Positions 62,601 to 64,000 of a stretch of DNA of 64,000 bases are shown here, piece by piece (the first letter of the stretch is position 1; each line of letters begins with the position of its first letter). The DNA is from Helopsaltes ochotensis (lineage: Eukaryota > Chordata > Aves > Passeriformes > Locustellidae), in the NCBI GenBank assembly GCA_013400155.1, contig VXBM01000008.1:2739537-2803536 (forward strand), read 5' to 3'. The notes under the pieces were generated by a model that was not told the DNA's origin, made no database searches, and saw only the letters and a program-made list of their open reading frames with translations. Made by a program: the position numbers and the translations under genes.

Positions 62601-64000
62601 AACTCCCAAGTGGCTGACCTTAAAAAAAGCAAACCACCACCATATACCTATAATACAATATTTTTAAGCATAAGGAATGCTGCAATACACATTGATCAGC
62701 ACAACCACACAAGTCAGACAGCTGTACACATTCTGTGTGAGCTCATTTTACAATAATGAAATAGATCAATTATTAGAAACAGAAGTATATGACTGCTTCA
62801 ATTATGCAATAAGCCTTTAAAAAGTGCACTTGAATATTTGATGTGGGTGGAGATTTGTATTTTAAATAAATGTTGCTAATTTCCCTACCACCACTGCCAC
62901 CTCAGTGGGAAATTTCCAATGTGAGGGCTAACAATGAGCTCTAGAAAACATGCATTTCAGTCTACTGTTCCATTTTAAAACATTAACTCTCTAAAAGAGA
63001 ACACTAAGTGACTAACTTTCCCAGCTTATCTGCTGACATAGATACTGACTTTAAAAACGTTAAATAATTAGAAGCTGCAAAACATTTTTAATGACACTTA
63101 AAAAAACCAATTGAAAAACAGTTCCACAGAAGTTCCATAGAATATCTACATGCCATAGAATATTCCATAGAATCTTCTGCATTCTACAGAAATGAGGAGA
63201 ACAGACAACAGTAGTTTGCTTTCCTTTAGGATGTGCATCTTCAGCAGTGTAACTAAATTTTATATTAAACATGATGATCATTTGAGCAAAAACTTCTTCA
63301 TCAAGAATCAGTGGTCTAACAGGAAGATGGCCTTCACGCTAAAAAAATTAATAAGTATTGCCTGGCACATAATTTCTTGCATCTTTCCCTTTCCTGGGTA
63401 ATCACTTTCTAGTGATATCTGAATAACACTGGTACTATCCAGTGTAAATTCATCCCATATAAAAGGAGAAAAAGCAAAATATTTTCTCCAGTAAAAACCT
63501 TTCAAGTACTTTGTGTAAAAAGGAAACTAGTTATGCTTCTTTTTACATACACCTTGAATAAACTTCTTCTCATTCTGCTCATAAAGTATTTTATGGGTCC
63601 AGTGCTAGAGGGCAAAACAGCTTCATAGTTCCTTGAGAGGTCATCAGGGGAAATAGTACTAGGTTTGTCAAACATCTGACAATTGACTAAGTATCACTAT
63701 GCTAGAACATCTAATAAACTAAATTACAATCCTGTTGAAGGCAGAATACAATTGAAGATACAGACAGCTAATGAGGAAAACAAGGTCTTCCAAAGCAAGA
63801 CATGCTAAGCAAGGCACACAGAGATCAAGTCAAATTTAGCACCTATTAAGTCAATTGAAAATTATCTCAGGAAAGCACAGAATTCTTAATATAGCACATT
63901 CTCACAAATAATGATTAGCTGGGAATCATTATCTGAACTGGAGGTTACTGTCATCACCCTCCTTCATACTAAAAAGTGTCATAACCAGCACTCAGATGCC
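53642..64000 (-). other. NRCAM 5' intron or upstream flank, last segment
   Basis: More than 10 kb of AT-rich non-coding sequence. Apart from an AT-rich overlapping palindrome at 55712-55748 I see no repeat or gene. Open frames of up to 155 codons (such as 54518-54985 on the minus strand) show no recognisable domain. No CpG island or promoter is visible, so I cannot say whether the NRCAM transcription start lies inside or beyond the window. Confidence 0.5.
55712..55748. repeat. Overlapping AT-rich palindromes
   Basis: ATTAATAAT-ATA-ATTATTAAT is a perfect inverted repeat. The right part of its second arm also pairs, as TTAATAAA-AAGTC-TTTATTAA, with the next bases. In AT-rich DNA this may be chance. 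Confidence 0.75.

Noticed and set aside
1..64000. CRISPR arrays, operons, phage or other microbial defence systems
   Set aside because: The window is vertebrate intron and exon sequence with CR1 and LTR repeats; no spaced direct-repeat array or prokaryotic gene arrangement is present.

Overview
The window is vertebrate nuclear DNA, almost certainly from a bird. It is AT-rich and gene-poor, with short exons flanked by consensus GT/AG splice sites, several CR1 retroposons (the main avian LINE) and avian-type retroviral LTRs. The only protein-coding gene I can support is the 5' part of NRCAM (neuronal cell adhesion molecule, called Bravo in chicken), on the minus strand. The spliced protein is very close to the chicken sequence as I remember it. 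The LTR types suggest a songbird or close relative, but that is an inference.

Region 1, 1-9561 (minus strand, 3' to 5' along the window): six NRCAM exons. In transcript order they are a 5'UTR/signal-peptide exon (9561-9371), an 18-nt microexon (6964-6947), two exons forming Ig domain 1 (5126-5021 and 2191-1995) and two forming Ig domain 2 (1119-997 and 619-449). All junction phases agree. Together they encode 234 complete codons plus one base and run off the left edge of the window; Ig domains 3-6, the fibronectin repeats, the membrane segment and the cytoplasmic tail lie outside.

Region 2, 9562-64000: one or more very large 5' introns of NRCAM (or its upstream flank). I found no promoter, no CpG island and no convincing non-coding first exon. 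The recognisable content is transposon debris: CR1 copies at about 13087-13415 (-), 19237-19421 (+), 19422-20662 (+), 28585-29925 (+), 34463-34650 (-) and 41485-42400 (+); a solo ERVL-type LTR with a perfect 5-bp target duplication at 25743-26523 (+); an LTR in the minus (sense) orientation at about 32500-33046; and another LTR at about 53201-53641 (+). There are also microsatellites, three short perfect hairpins clustered in 10.9-13.1 kb, and an assembly gap of 79 N next to an 87-base poly-T run.

I found no new biological system. The most useful leads are the NRCAM microexon with splicing-factor-like motifs around it, a short upstream ORF in the NRCAM leader, the clean solo LTR, and the hairpin cluster, which looks like replication template-switch products.
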